A stretch of 64,000 nucleotides of DNA, from assembly GCA_002437105.1 (NCBI GenBank), contig DJOB01000005.1, positions 116,620-180,619 of the forward strand, written 5' to 3'. This stretch comes from Caryophanales bacterium UBA6449. GTDB lineage: Bacteria; Bacillota_I; Bacilli_A; RFN20; CAG-288. The notes beneath the pieces were generated by a model. The model was not told where the DNA came from. It saw only the letters and a list, made by a program, of their open reading frames with translations, and searched no databases. This document shows positions 44,654-52,890 of this stretch, in pieces (position 1 is the first letter of the stretch; each line of letters starts with the position of its first letter). The position numbers and the translations under genes are program-made.

Positions 44654-45945
44654 CAGCGTGAAGCCTCACTGGGCATGACGGGCTCGACTGCGCCCGAGGT
44701 GTATTCTTCCTTGGGTATGGGGGTATACGTGAATTTCTTGCCAGCTTTTCCCTTGCGGTAGAATCCCATCTGACTGAGCAGGTCCATCGAGGTCCGTGCG
44801 GTTTCATAGACGACATCTTCGGCTTCCATGAACTGCTTCAGCGTGTAGAAGCGGCCGATTTGATTGTGCGATAGATAGAAATCGATCTGAAAATCCCGCA
44901 GCAGAGGATAGTTCTCCCTGATCTGCGCCTTCCTGGGGTCTTCGGATTCCGCCTTCTTCGCCAGCGTATTTTCCAGCTCGCGCTTCAGAACGCCGATCGG
45001 CTTGACTGGGGCGCTCGGTTTATCTAGGGGTAAGCTTTCGACATCGTAGGAGCTGCTGTCCTTCTCGGCTCTGATCAGGTCGGTCTCGAACTGATCCATA
45101 TCCTCCTCCAACAGAGGAAGGGCGGTGAGGATGAAGTAGTTGAAGTCGCGGGAACGGAGGCTGAGATCGACTGCCTTCAAGAAGGTGGTTTCCCTATTCA
45201 GACACAGATTGCACAGGTTGATCGCGTAGGGCATCTGTCCGAGACCTTCCGAGGAGAGAAAATACTTGCTCAGCAGGTTCTGGATCGAGTCGGAGGAGAA
45301 CTCGTAGGGGTGGAATCCGTCGAACCAGAAAAAGATCGAGAGGAAGCGGAAGCAGATCGGCAGGTCCGAATCCGCGATGATCCGGAACAGCGGCTCGATC
45401 CGGTTGCGATCCGCCTTGATGTCTTCGCTATCGTTTCCTTGGATATCTGTAGCAATCGTGTCGGTCAGGTCGGTATCGATCGTTTTTGTTCTATCCTGTC
45501 TGAGCTTTTCCTGCGCATCGAGAATCTGTTTCAGCATCGAGATATTCAGGTCGGATGAGGTGCGTCCGGCGATGATATCGTCGATCTGAAGGCGGGTGAC
45601 TGGGAGTTCGTAATAGTTGGTCAGGGTCTCGAAGAAGTTGGTGAGAGCGGAACCGAGCATGCCGCTTTTAACTGGAGTATGGAGCTGATTGAAGCGTAGA
45701 GCGGCCAGGAATAATCTCCTGTCCATCACCATCATGCGGGTGAGGATATCGCGGGTGAGAACCGCAAAGAAAGGGAGACCGGTATTGGCCTTGACGGGAA
45801 GTTCAACTCTGAAAAGGCTGCGGTACTGAGTTACCTCGGCCCAGATGCTGTCGATGTCATCCAGGTTGTAGCGGGCTTGTACCTGTTCTTTCGATAGATA
45901 TTCGCGGTCGGTGAATAGCGGCCCCTTTTCTAGTTGATTCAGCAT
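44653..45945 (-). CDS. Fic-fold protein with degenerate active-site motif
   Basis: A 430-residue soluble protein. Residues ~185-275 read like the core of a Fic domain. The helix IEPLFRIIADSDLPICFRFLS precedes FWFDGFHPYEFSSDSIQNLL. The H-P-F of the H-P-F-x-D-G-N-G-R motif is kept as H212-P-Y, but D-G-N-G-R is replaced by F-S-S-D-S. LGQMPYAINLCNLCLNRE continues the normal P-x-L-Y-L-S-x-y-I-x-x-N-R pattern, and a last helix follows (RDFNYFILTALPLLEE). The C-terminus (about 350-430) resembles a winged helix. AMPylation activity is unlikely as the phosphate-binding residues are missing. It sits between lepA and hemW on the minus strand. Identification is by pattern only. Confidence 0.55.
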   Translation of the reverse strand: MLNQLEKGPLFTDREYLSKEQVQARYNLDDIDSIWAEVTQYRSLFRVELPVKANTGLPFFAVLTRDILTRMMVMDRRLFLAALRFNQLHTPVKSGMLGSALTNFFETLTNYYELPVTRLQIDDIIAGRTSSDLNISMLKQILDAQEKLRQDRTKTIDTDLTDTIATDIQGNDSEDIKADRNRIEPLFRIIADSDLPICFRFLSIFFWFDGFHPYEFSSDSIQNLLSKYFLSSEGLGQMPYAINLCNLCLNRETTFLKAVDLSLRSRDFNYFILTALPLLEEDMDQFETDLIRAEKDSSSYDVESLPLDKPSAPVKPIGVLKRELENTLAKKAESEDPRKAQIRENYPLLRDFQIDFYLSHNQIGRFYTLKQFMEAEDVVYETARTSMDLLSQMGFYRKGKAGKKFTYTPIPKEEYTSGAVEPVMPSEASR

Positions 45946-46014
45946 AATCTTCCTCTTTCAACGAGGATTATAGTGTAAAAGAGGCTTAAATACTACTTTC
46001 CTACTAAAGTGATA

Positions 46015-47835
46015 TTACTTGGCGTCCGCGTCATCCACCGAGAGGACCGCGATGAAGGCTTCCTGAGGCACATAGACCTTGCCGAACTCCTTCATCCTCT
46101 TCTTACCTTCCTTCTGCTTCTCTAGCAGCTTCTTCTTGCGGGAAATATCGCCACCATAGCACTTGGCGAGAACATCCTTGCGAACTGCCTTGATATCCGC
46201 TCGGGCGATGATCCGGCGATCTAGGGCGGCTTGGATGGGTATTTCGAACTGCTGTCGAGGAATCACGAGTGCCAGCTTTTCGACGATGGCGCGCGCCCGA
46301 GGATAGGCGGTGCCTTTAAAGACGATCGTGGTGAGGGCATCGACCTTGTCACCGTTGAGCAGGATGTCCATTCGCGCAAGGTCCGACTTTCGATAACCGA
46401 TGGGCTGGTAGTCCAGCGAGGCGTATCCGGCGGTGAGCGATTTGATCCGGTCGAAGAAGGAGAAGATGACCTCGGACAGCGGCAATTCGTATTTGAGGGT
46501 GGCACGCTTGGTGTCGATATACTCCATCCCTAGATATTTTCCACGGCGGTTTTCACACAGCTGCATCAGGGGTCCGATGTAGTCGTTGGGCGTCATGATC
46601 TCGGCGTTGACGAAGGGCTCCTCCGCCTCTTTGACCAGAGAGGAATCGGTGGGGAAGTCGGCCGGGTTTTGAATGTTCATCTTCGTTCCGTTGGTCAGGG
46701 TCAGATGATAGACGACCGAGGGAGCGGTGCAGATCAGATCCAAGTCGTAATCGTCCTCGAGCCGCTCCTGCACGACCGACATGTGGAGCAGACCGAGGAA
46801 TCCGCAGCGGAAGCCGGAGCCGAGGGCCACCGAGGTCTCTGGCTCATAGACGAGCGCGGCATCGTTGAGCGAGAGCTTCTCCAGCGCTTCACGGAGTTTC
46901 TCGAAATCGCGATTGTCGGAAGGATAGAGTCCCGAGTAGACCATGGGCATCAGTTTTCTAAAGCCGGGCAGCGCGGTCTTTGCCGGGTTGTCAGCCCGGG
47001 TTACGGTGTCGCCCACATCGACATCCTTGATGTCCTTGATCTGCGCACCGATATATCCGACTTCACCCGCTTTAAGAGAGTTGGTCTTCTTCTCTTTAGG
47101 GCAGCGGATACCGACCTCTTCGACGGTGAACTCGGCTCCGTTTGACATGAAACGAATCCGATCCCCGACGGAGACAGTCCCGGATTTTATCCTCACTTCG
47201 ATCAGGACGCCCCGGTAGGGATCGAAGCGGGAATCGAAGATCATGGCCTGCAGGGGAGCGTCGGCATCCCCCTGAGGAGCGGGGAGCCTTTTGGTGATGG
47301 CCTCCAGAAGCTCGGGTACGCCCTGACCGGTCTTGGCGGAGACCATGAGGCAGTCGTCGGGGTCGATCTCCAGGGTGTCGATCAGATCCTCTTGGCACAT
47401 CTCGATGTTGGCGGAAGGCAGATCGACCTTGTTGATCACCGGCAGCAGCTTCAGATGATCGTCCTTGGCGAGATAGGCGTTGGCCAGGGTCTGAGCCTGG
47501 ACGCCTTGGGTCGCATCCACCAGCAGCAGGGCGCCTTCACAACAGGCCAGGGAGCGGGAGACCTCGTAGGTGAAATCTACATGACCCGGAGTGTCGATCA
47601 GGTTGAAGAGGTAGTGTTCTCCATTCTTCGCCTGGTAGTCGAGGTTGACCGCATTGAGTTTGACGGTGATGCCGCGCCGCTGCTCCAGGGGGAGATCATC
47701 CAGCATCTGTTGGGTCGCCTCGCGGAGCGGGACGGCGCCAGTCAGTTCTAGGATCCTATCGGATAGGGTGGTTTTTCCGTGATCTATATGAGCGATGATA
47801 GCGAAGTTCCTGATGTGTTCTCTGTCGTAATCCAT
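46015..47835 (-). CDS. lepA: Elongation factor 4 (LepA)
   Basis: A 606-residue translational GTPase that acts on the ribosome, promoting back-translocation or late 30S steps. G1 is IAHIDHGKTTLSD, G3 DTPGHVDF, G4 NKVDLPSA. The switch I segment RGITVK is present (EQRRGITVKLNAVNLDY). The LepA-specific C-terminal domain includes YASLDYQPIGYRKSDLARMDILLNGDKVDALT and ARADIKAVRKDVLAKCYGGDISRKKKLLEKQKEGKKRMK. Full length. Start ATG 47835 has GGAGGGAG upstream and shares a base with the DinG-type gene's end, so they are co-transcribed. Confidence 0.97.
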   Translation of the reverse strand: MDYDREHIRNFAIIAHIDHGKTTLSDRILELTGAVPLREATQQMLDDLPLEQRRGITVKLNAVNLDYQAKNGEHYLFNLIDTPGHVDFTYEVSRSLACCEGALLLVDATQGVQAQTLANAYLAKDDHLKLLPVINKVDLPSANIEMCQEDLIDTLEIDPDDCLMVSAKTGQGVPELLEAITKRLPAPQGDADAPLQAMIFDSRFDPYRGVLIEVRIKSGTVSVGDRIRFMSNGAEFTVEEVGIRCPKEKKTNSLKAGEVGYIGAQIKDIKDVDVGDTVTRADNPAKTALPGFRKLMPMVYSGLYPSDNRDFEKLREALEKLSLNDAALVYEPETSVALGSGFRCGFLGLLHMSVVQERLEDDYDLDLICTAPSVVYHLTLTNGTKMNIQNPADFPTDSSLVKEAEEPFVNAEIMTPNDYIGPLMQLCENRRGKYLGMEYIDTKRATLKYELPLSEVIFSFFDRIKSLTAGYASLDYQPIGYRKSDLARMDILLNGDKVDALTTIVFKGTAYPRARAIVEKLALVIPRQQFEIPIQAALDRRIIARADIKAVRKDVLAKCYGGDISRKKKLLEKQKEGKKRMKEFGKVYVPQEAFIAVLSVDDADAK

Positions 47836-50219
47836 TATTCTCCCTCCTTCGTTCTGTGAGCTTCCCAGAATGACTCGATCTTCTCTCTCAGTTGGTCCTC
47901 ACCTCTGACATAGGTACAATCGCCGAAGTTTTCCTTCAGCATTATCCCATAATCTCGTCTGGCGAATCGCCTGTCTATCAGCGTGATGATGCCGATATCG
48001 CTCTCGCTGCGGATGATGCGTCCAGCGGCTTGGACGACTCGATTGAAACCTGGATATATCCAGGCGAATGAGGTCCCATCGAGGCCCTTCTGGTCGAAGT
48101 AGTCCTTCATCTTCTGATTCTCGAAATCCATCGAGGGGAAGCCGACGCTGACCACTATCACGCCGGACAGGGCGTGGGGGGCCATCTCGATCCCCTCACC
48201 GAAGATACCGCCCAGGACGGCTAGGCCGACGGTCGTCCGCTCGGGGTTCGGATGGAACTCGGAGATGAAGGCGTCCCTCTCCTCGATCGTCATTTTTGCC
48301 TGCTGAGTGTAGATGTTCCAATCGGGATAGTCCTTCAGTCTCTCCTCGACCATATTCATGTAGGCGAAGGAGGGGAAGAAGATCAGGTAGTCCCCTCTCT
48401 TGGGCTCTATAGAGGCCCGGATGGAAGAAATCAGTTGGTTCAGGGTTTTCTGTCGGGCTCTGTAGGTGGTATCGATCGAGGTGTCGATGCAGACCAGCCT
48501 ATTGCGGCTATCGAAGGGGCTGGGAATATTGATCCGGTCCTCGGCGGGAGTATCGGATCCACCGAGCCTCTCGATGAAGTAGTCCAGAGGAGAGAGGGTG
48601 GCGGAGAAGAAGAGGGCAGAGTGGAAACGATCGGTGGTCTGTTTCACCTCTTCCGACGCATCGAGGCAGAGGATGTCGATGCTGGTCAGATCCTGACCGT
48701 CATACTGCAGGAATTGGATGTAGTTCGCCTGTCCGCCCGGGGGCAAGAGCCGAAATTTCTTTACTTCGTTCCTCAGGTCGATCAGGATCTGCGGTGCCTC
48801 GCCCGGGTGTTTCTTCATATCCTCGTTGGAACGGGTGGTGAAGTCTTTTAGCATGGCGAGAAAATCATCGGGGATGCTGGTGAGAACGGCGATGCTGTCC
48901 TGGATGGAATCCCGCTTCTCCGTCTCCAGCGTGGATAGGTTGAAGAGCAGGTCGGATAGGGATTCTCTAGTCTTGCGGAATACCTTGGCACTGAGTTCCG
49001 AGTAGCACTTGGCTAGAGTGGAAACCTTGAGGCTGGAAGAGTACATGGATCGGGCGCGATCGGGCAGGTTATGCGCCTCATCGACCAGGAGGGAGAAGGG
49101 GAGACCATCCCCCATCGCCACGTCCGATAGCTGGACTGAAGGGTCGAAGATATAGTTGTAGTCACAGATGATCAGATCGGCTCTTCTCGCCATGTCCAAC
49201 TCCAGCTCAAATGGGCAGATCACATGTTTTTTAGCTAAATCGATAATATCTGATTTATCGAAGATGTTTCTCTGTTTATAGGCTTCTTCTATAACTGAAT
49301 TTATTTTAGTGTAATAATCCTTGGCAAACGGGCATTCGTCCGGGTTACACCGTTTTTTAAACCGGGGATCATTGAGGCAGATCCGATCCTTCGCGGTGAG
49401 GGCGATCGTTCTCAGGATACCGCCCGATCTCTCCATTATCTCCGCTGTCTTCAGCGCCTGCATCCTGATGCTGTTCTTCGAGGTCAGATAGTAGATCTTC
49501 TCGATCTCACCCTGACCGATGGCACGGCAGGTCGGCATGATGGCGCAGACGGTCTTTCCGATACCTGTGGGGGCCTGTACGTAGGCTTGCTCCCCCTTCT
49601 GGGCGATGTCGCTCACTCGCTCAAAGAGGAATCTCTGCCCCTTCCTCCAGGTCTGAAAGGGAAACGAAAGAGCCTTCAGGCTCGCGTCTCTTTTTCGCTC
49701 GTATTCCCTTTGATTTCGATACCGCTGGAGCCACTCGCCGATCAGCTCGTGAGCGAATTCATCCAGCTCTTGGAAAGTGAAGGGCTGGTCTTCGATGAGC
49801 CTATCGGATTCCTTGCGCTGCTTTACATATGTAAGTCGGACGATGACGCGATCCACGCGATTCTCGCGGCAGTACATCCAGGCGTAGAGCTTAGCCTGTC
49901 CCTGGTGCCACTGAAAATTCTGGTCTCTGAACTTTTTGAGATCCTCCACGGTGGACTTGATCTCGTCGATCGTGGGCGGATTGGATCTTATCAGACCATC
50001 GGCTCTCCCCTGGATATGCAGGGTGATCTCTCCATCTTGAAAGTAGGTCTCCAAGGGATATTCTGGAAGGTAGTCGGCATTCTGTTCAGACTGGATAAGT
50101 CGGTGAACCTGACTGCCTACCTCCATCGTTTCTGCATTGAAGACTCTATTATCCAAGTCACCGGTGCGGAGAAGAGAATCCACGATATCGTGGACTGAGA
50201 GACTGATTTCCTGTTCCAT
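47835..50219 (-). CDS. DinG/XPD-type iron-sulfur helicase with N-terminal nuclease-like domain
   Basis: A 794-residue ATP-dependent DNA helicase. The N-terminus (about 30-150) has HIQGRADGLIRSNPPTIDEIKST (a PD-(D/E)xK-type D...E-x-K) and WHQGQAKLYAWMYC. Walker A is APTGIGKTVCAIMPT (about 216). The Fe-S segment has CLNDPRFKKRCNPDECPFAK and a later Cys in HVICPFELE. The DEAH motif is LLVDEAHNLPDRA. RAAGRIIRSESDIGIITLID matches motif VI of the XPD/DinG group. Probably involved in repair of DNA structures; substrate not set. It lies upstream of lepA. Confidence 0.85.
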   Translation of the reverse strand: MEQEISLSVHDIVDSLLRTGDLDNRVFNAETMEVGSQVHRLIQSEQNADYLPEYPLETYFQDGEITLHIQGRADGLIRSNPPTIDEIKSTVEDLKKFRDQNFQWHQGQAKLYAWMYCRENRVDRVIVRLTYVKQRKESDRLIEDQPFTFQELDEFAHELIGEWLQRYRNQREYERKRDASLKALSFPFQTWRKGQRFLFERVSDIAQKGEQAYVQAPTGIGKTVCAIMPTCRAIGQGEIEKIYYLTSKNSIRMQALKTAEIMERSGGILRTIALTAKDRICLNDPRFKKRCNPDECPFAKDYYTKINSVIEEAYKQRNIFDKSDIIDLAKKHVICPFELELDMARRADLIICDYNYIFDPSVQLSDVAMGDGLPFSLLVDEAHNLPDRARSMYSSSLKVSTLAKCYSELSAKVFRKTRESLSDLLFNLSTLETEKRDSIQDSIAVLTSIPDDFLAMLKDFTTRSNEDMKKHPGEAPQILIDLRNEVKKFRLLPPGGQANYIQFLQYDGQDLTSIDILCLDASEEVKQTTDRFHSALFFSATLSPLDYFIERLGGSDTPAEDRINIPSPFDSRNRLVCIDTSIDTTYRARQKTLNQLISSIRASIEPKRGDYLIFFPSFAYMNMVEERLKDYPDWNIYTQQAKMTIEERDAFISEFHPNPERTTVGLAVLGGIFGEGIEMAPHALSGVIVVSVGFPSMDFENQKMKDYFDQKGLDGTSFAWIYPGFNRVVQAAGRIIRSESDIGIITLIDRRFARRDYGIMLKENFGDCTYVRGEDQLREKIESFWEAHRTKEGE

Positions 50220-50255
50220 GGCGACTAGAGATTTTAGACTCTAACCGCCATTTAG

Positions 50256-50906
50256 TCACCTCTGCAGCAGGGATTCGGCCAGGTTAGACATGATTCCTAA
50301 TGCGATTCCAGATCGGTTGGCTGCGGCATTTTCCAAGCGGAGAAATGCTGATTTTCTCTGCAGACGGTCCTGCGATGAGATCAGATCGATGATGGCTAGA
50401 TATGCCGCGGCATCCGGGTCTTTCAGGTCGCTAGCATCGGAGAAGTGCTGGCGGGCTTTCACGAGATTCTGAGGCACGCCTAGGGCGTGAAAGTGGAATA
50501 CTCCGAGCTGATAGTGAGCGGTGCTCAGTCCGAGCGCGGCTGATTGGGTGAACATGTCGAAGGCTATTTTCGCATCTCTCTTTACCCAGTAACCCGCTGA
50601 GTAGAAGAGGCCGAGCAGGTAGAGACACTCCGCATACCTCTTCATTATGCCGAGGCGGAATATCTCCATCAGGGCATAGGAGGAATCCTTATCGATCTTT
50701 CTCTCATAGGTGGCGAAGTAGGCCCAGAGGAAGATCGCTTCGCATCCGCCTTCGATATCGTTTTTGGCTTTCTCTCTAAATTCGTTTAGCCTCTCCAGGG
50801 GGAAGGAGATGAAATCGGAGATATAACCTGTGCTATGCAGTGTTTTAAACTCCTTATAGGTATCTGCCTTCACCCTTTCGTATCGGTAGAAATTAGCTCC
50901 GAACAT
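50256..50906 (-). CDS. Sel1-repeat protein
   Basis: A 216-residue soluble protein with Sel1-like TPR repeats. Repeats are seen at about 60-175: YAECLYLLGLFYSAGYWVKRDAKIAFDMFTQSAAL, STAHYQLGVFHFHALGVPQNLVKARQHFSDAS and PDAAAYLAIIDL. Each carries the A-x-Y-x-L-G-x-x-Y...A-x-x-x-x-x-x-A-A pattern. No signal peptide, so probably intracellular and adaptor-like. GCGGAGG stands before the ATG. A second Sel1 protein occurs at 62466. Partner unknown. Confidence 0.75.
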   Translation of the reverse strand: MFGANFYRYERVKADTYKEFKTLHSTGYISDFISFPLERLNEFREKAKNDIEGGCEAIFLWAYFATYERKIDKDSSYALMEIFRLGIMKRYAECLYLLGLFYSAGYWVKRDAKIAFDMFTQSAALGLSTAHYQLGVFHFHALGVPQNLVKARQHFSDASDLKDPDAAAYLAIIDLISSQDRLQRKSAFLRLENAAANRSGIALGIMSNLAESLLQR

Positions 50907-51015
50907 AGTCGTGCCTCCGCTGTTACTCCTCTATATGTTCGCAGCCGATCTTTCTGCCAAACTGCTTCTCCTCGCTATCAGGTTTGCTTATACTCTTTTC
51001 CGAGGTGGGTAACCT

Positions 51016-51771
51016 ATGCCATTTAGACTCTTTGCTGCCCTTAATGAAAATATTCCGAAGAAGATGTCCAGCACTCTGGAGAAATCCTTCTACGACCATT
51101 ACGGCTACCTTCTTTCCGAACACGAATCGACTCAGCCTTTCAACAACCTTCAGCAGCCGTTCGATCTGATCAAGGCCTACATCGTCATCAGAGGTCTGCT
51201 AAATAAGGAGAAACTGGAATCCTACGAGCCGATCATCCAGAATTCCGCCAATCTCGCACCCGAGAGCATGGGGGCGATGCACACCGGTCTGCCCTTCTTC
51301 TATTTCCAAGGGAAGAAGATCTATATCCCCTTTTTCCCCACTCGCCTGAATATCAAATACGACCGTGACCTGCCTTCTGTCTTCTCTGAACCGCTTCGTT
51401 CGGTGCTGACTGATCAGGGGTTTGAAAGCTTTTTTGTCGATCCTTTCACCGCGTATGGCCTCCCTTTGTTCGAGTCGGAGTTCACGAGCTTGGTTCCGGT
51501 GATGAAGCAGGATAATCTTGAAGCTTTTATCTCCCTTTCCTTCGATACCATCTTTATCATTTCCGACCAGGGTACATTGGAGTATTCCATCCCACTCTTC
51601 GATTCGAAACTCGATAGCTTCGATCGCCGGAACCTTATCTCCCGGGTCCGGAGGGCTCTAGACCCCTTTTTCCGCTTCGACCGCGAGGGATTCATGCGGG
51701 CGTTGAATCGTGAGGGATTCATCTCTCGTAAGCTTCTCACCAAGTTAGAGGAGCAGTCGAGAGAGCGATGA
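51016..51771 (+). CDS. Hypothetical protein
   Basis: A 251-residue protein with no signal peptide or clear membrane segment. It starts at ATG 51016, with CCGAGGTGGG upstream. It is rich in F and Y (FYDHYGYLLSEH, PFFYFQGKKIYIPFFP) with a basic C-terminal helix (RRNLISRVRRALDPFFRFDREGFMRAL). Nothing in it matches a family I know. It is divergent from the Sel1 gene and lies just upstream of tRNA-Ala. Composition is like the core genome rather than the island that follows, so it marks the left boundary of ordinary sequence. Confidence 0.6.
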   Translation: MPFRLFAALNENIPKKMSSTLEKSFYDHYGYLLSEHESTQPFNNLQQPFDLIKAYIVIRGLLNKEKLESYEPIIQNSANLAPESMGAMHTGLPFFYFQGKKIYIPFFPTRLNIKYDRDLPSVFSEPLRSVLTDQGFESFFVDPFTAYGLPLFESEFTSLVPVMKQDNLEAFISLSFDTIFIISDQGTLEYSIPLFDSKLDSFDRRNLISRVRRALDPFFRFDREGFMRALNREGFISRKLLTKLEEQSRER

Positions 51772-51808
51772 AATCTCAAGTCCGAGCCTTTTCAGAGCGA
51801 TTTTGTGA

Positions 51809-51814
51809 TATATT
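51809..51814 (+). promoter_or_regulatory. Extended -10 of tRNA-Ala
   Basis: TG-A-TATATT (TG at 51806-51807) lies 12 bases before the tRNA. The -35 region is poor. Confidence 0.5.
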
Positions 51815-51826
51815 CTCTTGCGCCTT

Positions 51827-51902
51827 GGGGCTGTAGCTCAGCTGGGAGAGCACGTGCTTTGCAAGCATGAGGTCGCGGGTCCGAGCCCCGTCAGCTCCAC
51901 CA
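51827..51902 (+). tRNA. tRNA-Ala (TGC)
   Basis: Acceptor stem GGGGCTG/CAGCTCC, D-arm AGCTCAGCTGGGAGAGC, anticodon loop TTTGCAA (anticodon TGC), T-loop GTCCGAGC, discriminator A and encoded CCA. It lies directly left of an AT-rich island, a common integration position. No matching 3' repeat was found on the other side. Confidence 0.97.
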
Positions 51903-51914
51903 TATTGCAATAAC

Positions 51915-51945
51915 AGAAGTGATACAACGTCACTTCTTTTTTTAT
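51915..51945 (+). terminator. Terminator of tRNA-Ala
   Basis: AGAAGTGA-TACAACG-TCACTTCT followed by TTTTTTTATTTTTC. Confidence 0.92.
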
Positions 51946-52020
51946 TTTTCTTAAAAAGTGGCTTAGTTATAGGATTTTTGAGTAATCATAAGTGTTTTCT
52001 AAGCTCTAATTTGCCTTTGA

Positions 52021-52803
52021 AACACCAGTAATGTGATCGTTTGCGGGCACACCAGACGACTTGCAGCACTTAAGCTCGGCCTGAAAGAAGTCCTTTGCAT
52101 CAAAGCTGATGATTTGACAGACGACCAAATAAGAGCCTTCCGCGTGGCAGATAACAAAACTAGTGAGCTTTCAACTTGGGACTTGGACAAACTCAAAATT
52201 GAACTTGGGGAAATCAAGCTCGATATGTCCGACTTCGGCTTTGAAGATTTGCCGGACCAAATGAAAGAACTTCCTGAAGACGACGAATTCGATGCCACAC
52301 CGAACTTGAAAAAGCTGCGTTTGTAAAGAACGGCGACATTTGGAAACTCGGAAGGCATAGGCTCATGTGCGGGGATACCACGACTGGAGATGTCGAAGTT
52401 CTGATGGAAGGAAAGTATGCGGACCTTTGCGTTACCGACGCTCCATACAACGTTGACTATGAAGGCGGCACGGGGATGAAAATCAAAAACGATAACATGA
52501 GCCAAGATGAGTTCTATTCTTTCCTTTCCAAGGCATTTTCCAACATTTCCCAAATCGATGAAACCTGGGGCTTGCATCTATGAGTTTTTTGCCACAAGGG
52601 AACACATCAATTTCGAGACCGCACTCAAAGAAAACGGACTCAGCCCCAGACAAGAGCTCATATGGAGCAAAAACGGTCAGTTCATCTTGGGAAGACAGGA
52701 TTACAACTGGGACTTTGAGCCATGTTTCTATGGTTGGAAAGAAGGAGCAAGCCACAATTGGTATAGCGACAGGAAGCAGAAATGCGTGGGACTAAAATTT
52801 TGA
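52021..52803 (+). pseudogene. Broken ParB-domain DNA methyltransferase (phage/plasmid type)
   Basis: Three adjoining frames form one protein. Frame A (about 52021-52326) has IVCGHTRRLAALKLGLKEV and IRAFRVADNKTSELSTWD, the ParB-like front of phage adenine methyltransferases. At the A-run near 52308-52313 the frame shifts; the continuation is KAAFVKNGDIWKLGRHRLMCGDTT and ADLCVTDAPYNVDYEGG (DPPY-like motif changed to D-A-P-Y), frame B to 52583. A second shift near 52550 gives frame C, SMKPGACIYEFFATREHINFE and SPRQELIWSKNGQFILGRQDYNWDFEPCFYGW to 52803. Both the 5' and 3' ends of the expected protein are missing. Two frameshifts and both ends lost argue for decay rather than a programmed shift, although sequence error at the A-run is possible for the first. 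Confidence 0.85.
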
Positions 52804-52851
52804 AATCCTAAAAATCGAAAAAAAGTTTCAAGAATGATAGGGCTTTCATAC

Positions 52852-52857
52852 TATAAT
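52852..52857 (+). promoter_or_regulatory. Putative -10 of the toxin-like gene
   Basis: A perfect TATAAT, 33 bases before the ATG at 52891. No convincing -35 at the right distance. Confidence 0.45.
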
Positions 52858-52890
52858 AGTTAAATAGTTAAAACAAAGGTGGACATAGTT

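Noticed and set aside
51999..52577. 192-codon minus-strand ORF in the island
   Set aside because: It is the shadow of the broken methyltransferase, whose plus-strand pieces match a known family.
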